DNA of 64,000 bases. It comes from Micromonospora sp. WMMD980. GTDB taxonomy: Bacteria; Actinomycetota; Actinomycetes; Mycobacteriales; Micromonosporaceae. This document shows, piece after piece, positions 12,111-22,328 of this stretch (position 1 is the first letter of the stretch; each line of letters begins with the position of its first letter). The DNA lies in contig NZ_JARUBE010000003.1 of NCBI RefSeq assembly GCF_029626035.1, positions 620,001 to 684,000 of the forward strand, read 5' to 3'. Position numbers and translations under genes: made by a program. A model generated the notes under the pieces. The model searched no databases. It was not told where the DNA came from and worked only from the letters and a program-made list of their open reading frames with translations.

Positions 12111-13362
12111 GGTCCAGCTCCGCTCGGATGTCCTGGAAGGCGGTGTAGTTGGCGATGACCTCCAGCCGGCCCGGCGGCACCGCCCGGACCGCCTCGTCGA
12201 ACGTGCGCACGTGCCGGAAGGGCACGCCGTTGACGTCGAGCCGCACCGCCAGGTCGTACGCCCGGTCGCCGGTGATCAGCACCTGCCGGCCGGTCAGCGG
12301 GGAGAAGTCGACGTCGAACAGCCACGACGTGTCCAGCCCGTCGGGGTCGCGCGCGTTGATCGAGAGCAGGGTCGGCGCGACGTCGGCCATGTCGAACGCC
12401 TCCAGCCAGCTCGCCGGGTTCTTGGCCAGCAGCAGCCGGACGTTGCGCCCGTCCCGGTCCACCTGGGCGTAGCGGCCGGCGACCGAGGTGACCGTGCCGA
12501 GCCGGGAGACCGCGTCCACCGGCCGTACGCCGAACTCGGCGGCGACCGCCAGCGCGGTGGCCGCGTTGCCGAGGTTGACCGTGCCGGGGAGCTGGAGCTG
12601 GATCTTGTGCCAGGCGCCGGTGGGGTCGAGCACGCCGTCGTCCTCGACCGTCCACTGCGGCTCGGGGCGGCGCAGCGGGCAGCCGGTGCACCACCACTGG
12701 CCGCCGGAGCGCTGGATGGTGGAGCCGCACTCGGGGCAGACCCACGAGTCGTCGTGCCAGCGCTGGCCGGCGCTGAACCAGGTGACGTGCGGCGGCACGT
12801 GCCCCTGGGCCGGGTCGGCCGGCGGGGTGGCGGCCCAGACCACCATCGGGTCGTCGGCGTTGGCGACCACCCGCACCCTGGGGTGCCGGACCAGGGCGGC
12901 GCGCCAGAGCTGCGCCATCATGGCGACCTCCTTGGCCCGGTCGAGCTGGTCGCGGGAGAGGTTGAGCAGCGCCACCACGTGCGGCTCGGTCGCCGCCAGC
13001 ACCTGGGCCAGGTAGTGCTCGTCCACCTCCAGCACGGCGTAGGGCGTGCTGCCGGCCTTGGCCAGCGCCGAGGTGTGCCCGGTGGGCATGTTGGCGCCGA
13101 AGGCGTTGGAGGCGACCCGGCCCAGCACGCCGACCGCGGCGGTGGTCAGCCGGGTGGTGGTGGTCTTGCCGTTGGTGCCGGACACCAGGGCGATGGCGCG
13201 CCCGGCCGAGAGGTGGGCGAGCAGGTCGGGGTCGATCTTGAGGCCGATCCAGCCGCCGATCACCGAGCCGTCGCCACGACCCGCGGCCCGCGACAGCGCC
13301 GCGGCGGTGCGCGACACGGAGCTGGCCACCTTTGCCCGCATGGGCATCTTCGCGTCCGTCAC
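12100..13362 (-). CDS. murT: Lipid II isoglutaminyl synthase, MurT subunit
   Basis: Mur-ligase-like ATP-binding subunit that, with GatD, converts peptidoglycan D-glutamate to D-isoglutamine. The P-loop GTNGKTT is at residues 62-68; a four-cysteine zinc ribbon (Cys209, 212, 225, 228 in CPEC...CTGC) inserted in the central domain is diagnostic of MurT, and a DUF1727 C-terminal domain follows. The GTG at 13362 is chosen because TAACCT lies exactly seven bases upstream (leaderless pattern) and because the preceding 95 codons of open frame are low-complexity. Length is then 420 aa, as usual for the family. Confidence 0.94.
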   Translation of the reverse strand: MTDAKMPMRAKVASSVSRTAAALSRAAGRGDGSVIGGWIGLKIDPDLLAHLSAGRAIALVSGTNGKTTTTRLTTAAVGVLGRVASNAFGANMPTGHTSALAKAGSTPYAVLEVDEHYLAQVLAATEPHVVALLNLSRDQLDRAKEVAMMAQLWRAALVRHPRVRVVANADDPMVVWAATPPADPAQGHVPPHVTWFSAGQRWHDDSWVCPECGSTIQRSGGQWWCTGCPLRRPEPQWTVEDDGVLDPTGAWHKIQLQLPGTVNLGNAATALAVAAEFGVRPVDAVSRLGTVTSVAGRYAQVDRDGRNVRLLLAKNPASWLEAFDMADVAPTLLSINARDPDGLDTSWLFDVDFSPLTGRQVLITGDRAYDLAVRLDVNGVPFRHVRTFDEAVRAVPPGRLEVIANYTAFQDIRAELDRVN

Positions 13363-13369
13363 CCGAGCG

Positions 13370-13375
13370 AGGTTA
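13370..13375 (-). promoter_or_regulatory. -10 box of the leaderless murT promoter
   Basis: TAACCT on the minus strand is separated from the murT GTG by seven bases (13363-13369). No ribosome site is visible in that gap, supporting a leaderless transcript. Confidence 0.55.
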
Positions 13376-13587
13376 CCGGACCACGACCGCCGCCAGATCG
13401 CCGCCGACGGTGAACCGTTCGGCCGGGGACGGCGCGGTGGACGGTTGGCGCGCGCTCGGCCGGACGGCGGCGGTCGATGTCGGGTAGCGGACGCCCCGGC
13501 GGGGGCGTCCACCCCCTCCACTCCGCCCCACCCGCATTGACGTGCGGTTTTACGCGCGGACACGCCGCGCCGGGGCGGCGATTCTGG

Positions 13588-13615
13588 TTGCAGGTGGAGG
13601 GAAGTGGAGTAGAGT
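13588..13615 (+). promoter_or_regulatory. mraZ promoter (dcw cluster)
   Basis: TTGCAG (13588-13593), 16-base spacer and TAGAGT (13610-13615) form a plausible sigma-A-type promoter about 90 bases before mraZ. The rest of the 341-bp murT-mraZ intergenic region (13363-13703) holds only the divergent murT promoter at its left end and no gene that I can support. Confidence 0.55.
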
Positions 13616-13619
13616 GGGG
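13594..13619 (+). promoter_or_regulatory. MraZ operator: three GTGG(A/G)G boxes
   Basis: GTGGAG at 13594-13599, GTGGAG at 13604-13609 and GTGGGG at 13614-13619 repeat at an exact 10-bp period, one helical turn. MraZ is known to bind tandem TGGG-type repeats upstream of its own gene. The boxes cover the spacer and the -10 of the proposed promoter, which would allow simple autorepression. Confidence 0.75.
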
Positions 13620-13703
13620 CGCGATGGTGAGGCCGGGAGGGCCACACCGGCCCGGGGGGTCAGCGGCGCCGCGAACGCCGCTCAGGGCGAGGGGGTTGGG
13701 CCG

Positions 13704-14135
13704 ATGTTCCTCGGCACCCACACTCCGCGTCTGGACGACAAAGGCCGGTTGATCCTGCCGGCCAAGTTCCGGGACGAGCTGGCGGGGGGTGTCGTGATCA
13801 CCAAAGGGCAGGAGCGCTGCCTCTACGTCTTCCCGATGCCCGAGTTCCAGCGCATCGCCGACCAGTTGCGCGCGCAACCGATGACCAGCAAGGCGGCCCG
13901 GGCCTACAGCCGGGTCTTCTTCGCCAGCGCACACGACGAGGTGCCGGACAAGCAGGGTCGGGTCACGATTCCCGGGCACCTGCGGTCCTACGCTGCCCTC
14001 GACCGGGAGCTGGTCGTGATCGGGGCGAGCACCCGGGTGGAGATCTGGGACAGGGTGGCCTGGGAGGCCTACCTCGCGGAGAGCGAAGACGACTTCGCCG
14101 ACATCGAGGAGGGGGTGCTGCCCGGCGGTCTGTAG
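13704..14135 (+). CDS. mraZ: Transcriptional regulator MraZ
   Basis: DNA-binding regulator of the division and cell-wall cluster. Two SpoVT-AbrB-like repeats are visible ([16 protein letters not shown] and [16 protein letters not shown]), giving the usual 143 aa. The ATG at 13704 follows GAGGGGG; the open frame extends upstream but that part has no family character. It is the first gene of the cluster, and the three tandem boxes upstream indicate control of its own operon. Confidence 0.96.
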   Translation: MFLGTHTPRLDDKGRLILPAKFRDELAGGVVITKGQERCLYVFPMPEFQRIADQLRAQPMTSKAARAYSRVFFASAHDEVPDKQGRVTIPGHLRSYAALDRELVVIGASTRVEIWDRVAWEAYLAESEDDFADIEEGVLPGGL

Positions 14136-14340
14136 GGCGTGACGGCGCCCGACGTACTGCGAGATCTCCAGCCGCTTTCGAGTTCCTGGCACCCCTTCCC
14201 CGGTGCCAGGCGCACGATCCGACACGGAGGGCCGCGGCCTCCGGCGGGCGGGGAGCGGATGGGGATCTGGCGGTATGGCGAGGCGTCGTGGCGACGACGG
14301 ACACGTGGACGGAAGCGGTTTTCGAGCAGTGGGGGTCGAC

Positions 14341-15399
14341 ATGGGGGAGCTACGCGGCACGCACGTGCCGGTGTTGCTCGAGCGGTGTCTCGAGCTGCTG
14401 GCCCCCGCGCTGGGCCGCCCCGGCCGGACGGTGCACGTCGACGCCACGCTCGGCCTGGCCGGGCACGCCGAGGCGGTGCTCACGGCGCACCCGGAGACGG
14501 TCCTCGTCGGTCTGGACCGGGACACCGAGGCCCTCGCCCACGCGCGGGTCCGCCTGGCGCGGTTCGCCGACCGGATCCACCTGGAGCACGCCGTCTACGA
14601 CGAACTGCCCGAGGTGCTCGACCGGCTCGGTTACCCGGCGGTCGACGGCGTGCTGTTCGACCTCGGCGTCTCGTCGCTGCAACTGGACGCGCCCGACCGC
14701 GGGTTCGCCTACGCGCAGGACGCGCCGCTGGACATGCGAATGGACCAGACCCGGGGGGTGACCGCCGAGGAGGTGGTCAACACCTACGGCCATCCCGAGC
14801 TGGCCCGGCTGTTGCGGGTGTACGGCGAGGAGAAGTTCGCCGGGAAGATCGCCTCGGCGATCATCCGGGAGCGCGAGCGGGCCCGGATCACGTCGTCGGC
14901 CCGGTTGGCGGAGCTGGTCCGGGACGCGATTCCGGCGCCGGCCCGACGAACGGGCGGACACCCGGCAAAGAGAACGTTTCAGGCTTTACGGATCGAGGTA
15001 AACAGAGAACTGGCGGCGCTGGAGACGGCGCTGCCGGCCGCTCTGGACAAGCTCACCGTGGGCGGCCGCATGGTGGTCCTGTCCTACCACTCGCTGGAGG
15101 ACCGGCTCACCAAGCAGGCGCTCGCCGACCGGGTCCGCAGCAAGGGCCCGGTCGACCTTCCGGTCGAACTGCCCGGGTCGGGCCCGACGTTCCGGCTGTT
15201 GAGCCGGGGTGCCGAGCTGCCCGGGGAGGCGGAGGTGGCCGCGAACCCGCGGGCCGCTTCGGTGCGGCTGCGGGCCGCGGTTCGGCTCGATCCGGAGGAG
15301 ACCCGGCAGGGCGGTACCGACCGCGAACGGTACCGCCGCCGGGTGAAGGCGATGCACCAACCGGGGAACGGGACGGACGAGGAGGGGGAGGGGACATGA
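14341..15399 (+). CDS. rsmH: 16S rRNA (cytosine(1402)-N(4))-methyltransferase RsmH
   Basis: SAM-dependent methyltransferase acting on C1402 of 16S rRNA. The family start [17 protein letters not shown], the SAM motif [14 protein letters not shown], the block [20 protein letters not shown] and the C-terminal [12 protein letters not shown] are present. ATG 14341 is preferred because it directly precedes the conserved region and has GGGGG upstream; ATG 14275 in the same frame would add 22 residues. The 205 bases after mraZ carry no other gene. The stop overlaps the next start (ATGA). Confidence 0.95.
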   Translation: MGELRGTHVPVLLERCLELLAPALGRPGRTVHVDATLGLAGHAEAVLTAHPETVLVGLDRDTEALAHARVRLARFADRIHLEHAVYDELPEVLDRLGYPAVDGVLFDLGVSSLQLDAPDRGFAYAQDAPLDMRMDQTRGVTAEEVVNTYGHPELARLLRVYGEEKFAGKIASAIIRERERARITSSARLAELVRDAIPAPARRTGGHPAKRTFQALRIEVNRELAALETALPAALDKLTVGGRMVVLSYHSLEDRLTKQALADRVRSKGPVDLPVELPGSGPTFRLLSRGAELPGEAEVAANPRAASVRLRAAVRLDPEETRQGGTDRERYRRRVKAMHQPGNGTDEEGEGT

Positions 15400-15980
15400 A
15401 CGTCGAGAAGCGCGACGGCCGGGGGGCCGTCGGGCAGCGCGCACCGCGGTCGGGGGGCCGGACCACGGCGCAGCGCGCCACGCGAGACACGACGACCGCG
15501 GCCGACCGCCGGGAGGGGACCCGCGCCCGGGGGACGCGCGAGTACCCGACGGCGGGCAGCGCCGCGCTGCGTCCGGCCGAGCGGGTCCGGGCCACGACGC
15601 CCGCGGCGCCGCGGCTGCGGGTCGCTCCGCCGCCGCCGATCCGGGTGCCCCGGGCACCCTTCGTCGGGATGATCCTGGTGCTCGTGGTCGGCGGGGTGCT
15701 CGGCATCCTGGCGGTCAACACCAAGATCAACGAGAACGCGTTCCGGCTGGAGCGGCTCCAGCAGCAGCAGGCCAAGCTCGACGTCGACGAGCAGGAGCTG
15801 AAGAAGGAGATCGCTGACCAGAAGGCGCCGGGCAACCTCACCGCCAACGCCCGCAAACTGGGCCTGGTGGAGTCCGCGGACCCGGCCTACATCAGGCTGC
15901 CGGACGGGCAGACGATCGGCGTGCCGCACCCCGCGGAGGGCGCGGCGGCCGGCGCCGGCCAGCAGGGTAACGGAGGCTGA
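15396..15980 (+). CDS. ftsL: Cell division protein FtsL-like
   Basis: Short bitopic division protein in the usual FtsL place between rsmH and the PBP gene. It has a long basic, disordered cytoplasmic N-terminus (about 85 residues), one transmembrane helix ([19 protein letters not shown], about 89-107) and a periplasmic coiled-coil ([20 protein letters not shown] region). FtsL sequences diverge strongly, so identity rests on topology, coiled coil and gene order. FtsL partners FtsQ and FtsB in the division complex. Start overlaps the rsmH stop as ATGA. Confidence 0.85.
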   Translation: MNVEKRDGRGAVGQRAPRSGGRTTAQRATRDTTTAADRREGTRARGTREYPTAGSAALRPAERVRATTPAAPRLRVAPPPPIRVPRAPFVGMILVLVVGGVLGILAVNTKINENAFRLERLQQQQAKLDVDEQELKKEIADQKAPGNLTANARKLGLVESADPAYIRLPDGQTIGVPHPAEGAAAGAGQQGNGG

Positions 15981-15983
15981 GCG

Positions 15984-18179
15984 GTGCCACCGAGGTCGGA
16001 CGAACCGCGCCGGGACGCCACGGGCTCCCGGCGCGGCTCGTCGCGTGGCACCGACCCCCGGGAGCCGGGTGTCGGCGGGATCTCCGACGCGCGGGCGTAC
16101 ACCCCGCGCGGGCGGACCATCCGCGAGGGTGGCGCCGAGCAGCGGCGTACCCCACGCAGCAGCCGCTCCGGCGATCCGTTCCGGCCCGCGTTGCAGGTGC
16201 TCGACGGTGGCCGGGCCGCCCGGACCGGCCGCCGGGAGCCGCCGGCGGCGGGGGAGGGCGCCCGGGCCGGCCGCCGGAGCGCCGGCGTGGTGCGGACCGT
16301 GTCCGCGCGCCCGGTACACGAACCGTTCGACGACGAGGACGAGGTCGACCCGCCGCCACGCCGCCGGCCCGGGCCGCGCCGCCCGGCGGCCCGCCGGCCG
16401 GTCCGCAAGCCGCGCCGACCGCCCCGGCTGGGCGACCCGCGCCGGCGGCTGCGGCTCGCCACGGTGCTGGCCCTGACGCTGTTCGCCAGCATCGGCGTCC
16501 GGCTGGTCTACCTGCAGACCGCGGACAGCCCGGCGTACGCCGACGGCGGCCTGCCCAACCGGGTCAAGGTGATCGAGCTGCCGGCCCCGCGTGGCGCGAT
16601 CCTCGACCGCACCGGCGAGCCGCTCGCGCACAGCGTGGAGGCACGCTACGTCTTCGCCGACCCGACCCAGGTCAAGGACCGCGACGCCACCGCCCTCGCG
16701 CTCTCCCCGCTGCTCGGCGTGCCGGCCTCGGAGCTGGCCGACAAGATGCAGCGGCGCAAGCAGCCCGGAACCACCCGCGACACCGAATTCGTCTACCTCG
16801 CCCGGGGCGTGGAGATGGGCACCGCCAAGCAGATAATGGCGCTCGACCTCGCCGGCATCGGCGTGCACCGGGACGAGCGGCGCGAGGTGCCCGGCGGCGA
16901 CCTGGCCGCCAACATGATCGGCTTTGTCAGCCCGGACATGAACGGCCTGGAGGGCCTGGAGGCGAAGTACGACGACCTGCTGCGCGGCCAGGCCGGCAAG
17001 CGGACCTACGAGGCGGGGCTGGGCGACCTCGCCGCGCCCATCCCGGGCGGCTACAGCAGCACCACCCAGCCGAGACCGGGCAGCTCGTTGCAGCTCACCA
17101 TCGACCGGGACCTGCAGTTCATGACGCAGCGGATCCTGGCCAGGCAGGTGGCCCAGGCCAAGGGCAGCGTCGCCGCGGCGGTGATCCTGGACGTCCCCAC
17201 CGGGGAGGTGCTGGCCCAGGCCAGCCAGCCCACCTACGACGCGGCCGACCCGAGCAGGGTCAACTCGCCATCCGACCGGGACGACGCGGCCACCAGCTTC
17301 GTGGTGGACCCCGGCTCGATCCACAAGGCGATCACCTACGGCGCGGCGCTCCAGGAGGGCGTGATCACGCCGGACACCACGTTCCCGGTGGCCAACACCG
17401 TGGTCCTCGGCGGCGTGCCGTTCGAGGACACGCACCACGCGAACGGCCGTGTGATGAGCATCCCGGGCATGCTCGCCTTCTCGTCCAACATCGCGACCAT
17501 CGAGATCGCCGACAAGTTGGGCAAGGACCGGTTGATCGACTACCAGAAGCGGTTCGGGCTGGGTCAGCCGACCGGCGAGGGCCTGCCCGGCGAGGCGTCC
17601 GGGCGGCTGCTCCCGGCCGACGAGTGGAGCGGGTCGTCGTACGGGTCGGTGCCGATCGGGCACAGCGTGGACGCCACGCCGTTGCAGATGGCCGCCGCGT
17701 ACAACGCGATCGCCAACAACGGGACGTACGTACAGCCGCACCTGATCAAGGACACGATCGGGCCCGACGGCAAGCAGACCCCGGGCGCCGCACCGACCAC
17801 CCGCTCGGTGCTCAGTCCGGCCAACGCGGCCGCCCTGCGCCGGATGCTGGAGGCGGTCACCACCGTCGACGGCCCGGACGGGCGGGCCACCGGGCTGGCC
17901 GCCGCCGTGCCGGGCTACCGGGTGGCCGGCAAGACCGGCACCGGGCTGCGCTACGACAACGGCAAGAAGCAGCCGGGCGAGGTCGGCTCGTTCATCGGGA
18001 TGGCACCGGCGGAGAAGCCCCGCTACGTGGTGGCGGTGTTCGTCTGGAGCCCTGGCGGCGAGGGCGGCGCGGTCGCCGCGCCGGCGTTCCGCGAGATGAT
18101 GGGCTTCACGCTGCGCCACTCCCGGGTGCCCCCGTCGCTCACCGACAAGTCCCCGAAGTTCGAGGTCTTTCCGCGCTGA
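15984..18179 (+). CDS. ftsI: Division-specific peptidoglycan transpeptidase (class B PBP)
   Basis: Septal peptidoglycan crosslinking enzyme working with FtsW. About 150 disordered, Arg/Pro-rich cytoplasmic residues precede a transmembrane helix (RLATVLALTLFASIGVRLVY), the dimerisation domain and the transpeptidase domain. Active-site motifs are SIHK (Ser445, Lys448), SSN in LAFSSNIAT, and KTG at 650-652. SIHK departs from the common STFK but keeps the S-x-x-K pattern. No PASTA domains are seen. The GTG start follows GGAGGC. The long N-terminal tail is typical for actinobacteria. Confidence 0.95.
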   Translation: MPPRSDEPRRDATGSRRGSSRGTDPREPGVGGISDARAYTPRGRTIREGGAEQRRTPRSSRSGDPFRPALQVLDGGRAARTGRREPPAAGEGARAGRRSAGVVRTVSARPVHEPFDDEDEVDPPPRRRPGPRRPAARRPVRKPRRPPRLGDPRRRLRLATVLALTLFASIGVRLVYLQTADSPAYADGGLPNRVKVIELPAPRGAILDRTGEPLAHSVEARYVFADPTQVKDRDATALALSPLLGVPASELADKMQRRKQPGTTRDTEFVYLARGVEMGTAKQIMALDLAGIGVHRDERREVPGGDLAANMIGFVSPDMNGLEGLEAKYDDLLRGQAGKRTYEAGLGDLAAPIPGGYSSTTQPRPGSSLQLTIDRDLQFMTQRILARQVAQAKGSVAAAVILDVPTGEVLAQASQPTYDAADPSRVNSPSDRDDAATSFVVDPGSIHKAITYGAALQEGVITPDTTFPVANTVVLGGVPFEDTHHANGRVMSIPGMLAFSSNIATIEIADKLGKDRLIDYQKRFGLGQPTGEGLPGEASGRLLPADEWSGSSYGSVPIGHSVDATPLQMAAAYNAIANNGTYVQPHLIKDTIGPDGKQTPGAAPTTRSVLSPANAAALRRMLEAVTTVDGPDGRATGLAAAVPGYRVAGKTGTGLRYDNGKKQPGEVGSFIGMAPAEKPRYVVAVFVWSPGGEGGAVAAPAFREMMGFTLRHSRVPPSLTDKSPKFEVFPR

Positions 18180-18256
18180 GCGGGCCCGGCGGGACATCAT
18201 CGGTGAGTGGCGACGAACCACCGGGGCGGCTGTGCGGTCGGAACCGGACGACCGGG

Positions 18257-18262
18257 TAGGGT
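18257..18262 (+). promoter_or_regulatory. Candidate -10 of an internal murE promoter
   Basis: TAGGGT is followed by eight bases and the murE GTG at 18271, without a ribosome site between them. It suggests that the murE-mraY segment has its own leaderless promoter besides read-through from mraZ. Confidence 0.45.
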
Positions 18263-18270
18263 CTGACGCC

Positions 18271-19794
18271 GTGTCCGGCAATCCACGTCCCACCACCGTG
18301 CTGCCCGTCCGGCTCGGTGACCTCGCCGTCCGGCTGGCCGTCCCGGCGCCGGAGGGGGCCGACGAACTGGCCGTCACCGGGGTCACCCACGCCAGCCAGG
18401 AGGTCCGCCCCGGCGACCTGTACGCGGCCCTGCCCGGCGCCCGCCGGCACGGCGCGGAGTTCGCCGGCGCCGCGGCCGCCGCCGGCGCGGTGGCCCTGCT
18501 GACCGATCCGGCCGGTGTGCCGCTGGCCGCCGGCTCGGGCCTGCCCGTGCTGGTCGTCGACGACGCCCGGGGCGTGCTCGGCGAGGTGGCCGCCACGGTC
18601 TACGGCGACCCGACCGCCCGGCTCACCGTGATCGGGGTGACCGGCACCGCCGGCAAGACCTCCACCAGCTACCTGATCGAGTCCGGGCTGCGCGCCGCCG
18701 GGCACACCACCGGCCTGATCGGCACCGTGGAGACCCGCCTCGGCGACCTGGTGGTGGACAGCGTCCGGACCACCCCGGAGGCCACCGACCTGCACGCCAT
18801 GCTCGCGGTGGCCCGCGAGCGCGGGGTGGACGCGGTGGTGATGGAGGTGTCCAGCCACGCGCTCGCCATGGGCCGGGTCGGCGGCGTCCGGTTCGACGTC
18901 GGCGGCTACACCAACTTCGGCTCCGACCACCTCGACTTCCACACCGACGAGGCGGACTACTTCGCCGCCAAGGCCCGGCTCTTCGACGGGCGCTGCCGGG
19001 TCGAGGTGCTCAACCACGACGACGCGGCGCTGCGCCCGCTGCGCAAGCCCGCCACGGTGACCTACTCGGCGGCCGGCGACCCGGCCGCCACCTGGTGGGC
19101 CGACGAGATCGACGGCGAGGGCTACGCGCAGCGCTTCACCCTGCACGGCCCGGACACGCCGGCGCTGCCCACCGGGGTGGCGCTGCCCGGCCGGCACAAC
19201 GTGGCCAACGCGCTGCTGGCCGTCGCCACGCTGGTGGCCGCCGGCGTCGGCCCGGTCACCGCGGCGGCCGGCGTGGCCGACTGCGGCGGCGTGCCCGGCC
19301 GGCTGGAGCTGGTCAGCGGCGACGCGCCGGTGCGCGGGGTGGTCGACTACGCGCACAAGGCGAACGCGATCGAGGCGGTGCTGACCGCGCTGCGCGGCCT
19401 GACCGACGGCCGGCTGGTCTGCGTGGTGGGCGCCGGCGGCGACCGGGACCGGGGCAAGCGCCCGGTGATGGGCGAGGTGGCCGCCCGGGGCGCGGACGTG
19501 GTGCTGGTGACCGACGACAACCCGCGGACCGAGGACCCGGCCACGATCCGGGCCGAGGTGCTGGCCGGCGCGTACGCCGCCGCCGCGCCGGCCCGCATCA
19601 TCGAGGTGCCCGGCCGGCGGGCGGCGATCGAGGAGGCGGTCCGGGTGGCCGAACCGGGTGACGTGGTGGCGGTGCTGGGCAAGGGGCAGGAGCGCGGCCA
19701 GGAGATCGGTGGCGAGGTGCTGCCGTTCGACGACCGGGTGGAGTTGGCGACCGCGCTGCGCGCCCGCTTCGGCGACCTGGTGGGTCAGCGGTGA
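18271..19794 (+). CDS. murE: UDP-MurNAc-tripeptide synthetase (meso-DAP-adding)
   Basis: Cytoplasmic Mur ligase adding the third stem-peptide residue. The ATP loop GTAGKTS is at residues 125-131. The substrate-selecting motif is DNPR (416-419), the version associated with meso-diaminopimelate rather than lysine. Mur ligase N-terminal, central and C-terminal domains are all present in 507 aa. GTG 18271 is chosen over GTG 18232 because of the adjacent -10 box and because the family sequence begins just after it. The stop overlaps the murF start (GTGA). Confidence 0.95.
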   Translation: MSGNPRPTTVLPVRLGDLAVRLAVPAPEGADELAVTGVTHASQEVRPGDLYAALPGARRHGAEFAGAAAAAGAVALLTDPAGVPLAAGSGLPVLVVDDARGVLGEVAATVYGDPTARLTVIGVTGTAGKTSTSYLIESGLRAAGHTTGLIGTVETRLGDLVVDSVRTTPEATDLHAMLAVARERGVDAVVMEVSSHALAMGRVGGVRFDVGGYTNFGSDHLDFHTDEADYFAAKARLFDGRCRVEVLNHDDAALRPLRKPATVTYSAAGDPAATWWADEIDGEGYAQRFTLHGPDTPALPTGVALPGRHNVANALLAVATLVAAGVGPVTAAAGVADCGGVPGRLELVSGDAPVRGVVDYAHKANAIEAVLTALRGLTDGRLVCVVGAGGDRDRGKRPVMGEVAARGADVVLVTDDNPRTEDPATIRAEVLAGAYAAAAPARIIEVPGRRAAIEEAVRVAEPGDVVAVLGKGQERGQEIGGEVLPFDDRVELATALRARFGDLVGQR

Positions 19795-21200
19795 TCCCGC
19801 TGACGCTGGCCGAGGTGGCCGAGGCGGTCGGCGGTCGGCTGGCCGGCGCCGACCGGGACGCCCGGGTCACCGGGACCATGGAGTTCGACTCCCGCAAGGT
19901 GGCCCCGGGCGCGCTCTTCGTGGCGTTCGCGGGCGAGCGGGTGGACGGCCACGACTACGCCGCCGGCGCGGTGGACGCCGGCGCGGTGGCCGTGCTCGGC
20001 ACCCGGGAGGTGCCGGGCGTGCCGATGGTGCTCGTCGACGACGCGCTCGACGCGATGGGCCGGCTGGCCCGCGCGGTGGTCGACCGGCTGCCCGGGCTGA
20101 CCGTGGTCGGCCTGACCGGCTCCTCCGGCAAGACCACCACCAAGGACCTGATCGCCCAGCTCGCGGTGCGGCTCGGCCCGACCGTGGCGCCGCCCGGCTC
20201 GTTCAACAACGAGCTGGGGCATCCGTACACCGCGTTGCAGGCCACCCCCGAGACGCGTTTCCTGGTCATGGAGAAGGGCGCCCGCGGGGTCGGGCACGTC
20301 CGCTACCTGTGCGACGTGGTGCCGCCGCGGATCTCGGTGGTGCTCAACGTCGGGGTGGCGCACATCGGCGAGTTCGGCTCGGTGGACACCATCGCGTTGG
20401 CCAAGGGGGAGTTGGTCGAGGCGCTGCCCGCCGACGGGCTGGCGGTGTTGAACGCCGACGACCCCCGGGTCGACGCGATGGCGACCCGGACCTCGGCCCG
20501 GGTGGTCCGGTACGGCGAGTCGGCGCAGGCCGACGTGCGCGCGGTCGACGTGACGCTGGACGGCCGCGGTAGGCCCTCGTACACGCTGGTGACGCCGGAG
20601 GGGAGCGCCCCGGTGCGGCTCGGGCTGACCGGGCGGCACCAGGTGTCCAACTCGCTCGCCGCCGCGGCGGTCGCCCGCGAGCTGGGCCTGCCGCTGGCCG
20701 ACCTGGCGGCGGCGCTGGGCGAGCTGGGCCTGGTCTCCACCCGGCGGATGGACGTCTTCGAGCGTCCCGACGGGGTGACCGTGATCGACGACTCGTACAA
20801 CGCGAACCCGGCCTCCACCGGCGTGGCGCTGCGGGCGTTGGCCAGCATGCGCGGGGAGGGGCGTACCGTCGCGGTGCTCGGCTACATGGCCGAGCTGGGC
20901 GACTTCGAGCGGGAGGGGCATCAGCAGGTCGGCCGGCTCGCGGCCGAGTTGGGAGTGGACCGGCTGCTCGTGGTGGGCGAGCCGGCGGCGTCGATCCACG
21001 AGGGCGCGACAGCGGTAGGCAACTGGGGAGGAGAGTCGGTGTTGCTCACCGATCAGGCGGCGGCCGTCGAGGTGCTGCGGAGCGAGCTGCGTCCCGGGGA
21101 CGTGGTGCTGGTGAAGGGCTCGCGGTATCGGACCTGGGAGGTGGCCGACGCGCTGCGCGCGGACGCCCGGGAGGCGGCGACGGAGGGCGACATCGCATGA
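19791..21200 (+). CDS. murF: UDP-MurNAc-tripeptide:D-Ala-D-Ala ligase
   Basis: Adds D-Ala-D-Ala to complete the UDP-MurNAc pentapeptide. The P-loop [10 protein letters not shown] is near residues 110-119, the block [13 protein letters not shown] follows, and the late motif [11 protein letters not shown] is characteristic of MurF. 469 aa is normal. The GTG start overlaps the murE stop and the murF stop overlaps the mraY start, so the three are translationally coupled. Confidence 0.97.
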   Translation: MIPLTLAEVAEAVGGRLAGADRDARVTGTMEFDSRKVAPGALFVAFAGERVDGHDYAAGAVDAGAVAVLGTREVPGVPMVLVDDALDAMGRLARAVVDRLPGLTVVGLTGSSGKTTTKDLIAQLAVRLGPTVAPPGSFNNELGHPYTALQATPETRFLVMEKGARGVGHVRYLCDVVPPRISVVLNVGVAHIGEFGSVDTIALAKGELVEALPADGLAVLNADDPRVDAMATRTSARVVRYGESAQADVRAVDVTLDGRGRPSYTLVTPEGSAPVRLGLTGRHQVSNSLAAAAVARELGLPLADLAAALGELGLVSTRRMDVFERPDGVTVIDDSYNANPASTGVALRALASMRGEGRTVAVLGYMAELGDFEREGHQQVGRLAAELGVDRLLVVGEPAASIHEGATAVGNWGGESVLLTDQAAAVEVLRSELRPGDVVLVKGSRYRTWEVADALRADAREAATEGDIA

Positions 21201-22324
21201 GGGCGGTCATCGTCGCCATCGGGGTCGCGTTCCTGATCTCGCTGTTCTGCACCCCGATCGCGATCAAGGTGTTCGCCCGGCTGAAGGCCGGCCAGCCGAT
21301 CCGATCGAACCTCGGGCTGGCCAGCAACGAGGGCAAGAAGGGCACCCCGACGATGGGCGGCGTGGTCTTCATCCTGGCCACGGTCATCGCGTACGTCGCC
21401 GGGCACCTGGCCCTGACCACGCTGCCGGACGCGCAGATCGCCCAGGTCGAGCCGACCATCACGGCGCTGGTGCTGCTGGGGCTGATGGTGTTCTCCGGTG
21501 CGGTCGGCTTCATCGACGACTTCCTGAAGGTCCGCAAGCGGCACAGCGGCGGTCTCAACAAGCGGGGCAAGCTGGCCGGGCAGATCCTGGTCGGCGCCGT
21601 CTTCGGCGCGGTGGCGGTCTACTTCCCGTCGAGCATGACCGACGTGCGGGGCAACGCGACGAACACCGAGACGGTCGGCAGCACCACGCTGAGCTTCATC
21701 CGGGACATCCCGGCGCTGGAGATCGGCAAGATCGGCGCGGTGATCGTCATCATCATGGTAGTGATGGCGGCGACCAACGGCGTCAACCTCACCGACGGCC
21801 TGGACGGCCTGGCCACCGGCGCCTCGGTGATGGTCCTCGCCGCGTACGCCCTGATCGCGTTCTGGCAGTACCGGCACTGGTGCGCCGACCCGAACTACAC
21901 CGAGGCGTACTGCTACACCGTGCGCGACCCGCTGGAGATCGCGCTGATCGCCGGCGCGGCGGCCGGGGCCTGCGTGGGCTTCCTCTGGTGGAACACGTCG
22001 CCGGCGCGGATCTTCATGGGCGACACCGGCGCGCTGGGGCTGGGCGGCCTGATCGCCGGCATGGCGATGTCGACCCGCACCATCCTGCTGCTGCCGATCC
22101 TGGGCGGCCTCTTCGTGATCATCACGATGTCGGTGGTCATCCAGATCATCTCGTTCCGCACCACCGGCAAGCGGGTGTTCCGGATGTCGCCGCTCCAGCA
22201 CCACTTCGAGCTGGCCGGCTGGAGCGAGGTCAACATCGTGGTCCGGTTCTGGATCATCGCCGGCATCGGGGTGGCGATCGCGCTGGGGCTGTTCTACAGC
22301 GAGTTCCTCGCCGCCGTGAGCTAG
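21197..22324 (+). CDS. mraY: Phospho-MurNAc-pentapeptide transferase MraY
   Basis: Polytopic membrane enzyme that makes lipid I from UDP-MurNAc-pentapeptide and undecaprenyl phosphate. Conserved sequences include [13 protein letters not shown], the Asp pair in GFIDDFLKV, the [12 protein letters not shown] loop and the [15 protein letters not shown] segment. About ten transmembrane helices fit 375 aa. In the usual cluster murD follows; here the stop is followed by a 50-bp palindrome and then ftsW. Confidence 0.97.
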   Translation: MRAVIVAIGVAFLISLFCTPIAIKVFARLKAGQPIRSNLGLASNEGKKGTPTMGGVVFILATVIAYVAGHLALTTLPDAQIAQVEPTITALVLLGLMVFSGAVGFIDDFLKVRKRHSGGLNKRGKLAGQILVGAVFGAVAVYFPSSMTDVRGNATNTETVGSTTLSFIRDIPALEIGKIGAVIVIIMVVMAATNGVNLTDGLDGLATGASVMVLAAYALIAFWQYRHWCADPNYTEAYCYTVRDPLEIALIAGAAAGACVGFLWWNTSPARIFMGDTGALGLGGLIAGMAMSTRTILLLPILGGLFVIITMSVVIQIISFRTTGKRVFRMSPLQHHFELAGWSEVNIVVRFWIIAGIGVAIALGLFYSEFLAAVS

Positions 22325-22328
22325 GTGT

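Noticed and set aside
13536..13558. TTGACG as the -35 of the mraZ promoter
   Set aside because: No acceptable -10 at 16-18 bases; the TTGCAG-16-TAGAGT pair nearer the gene, overlapped by MraZ boxes, is a better candidate.
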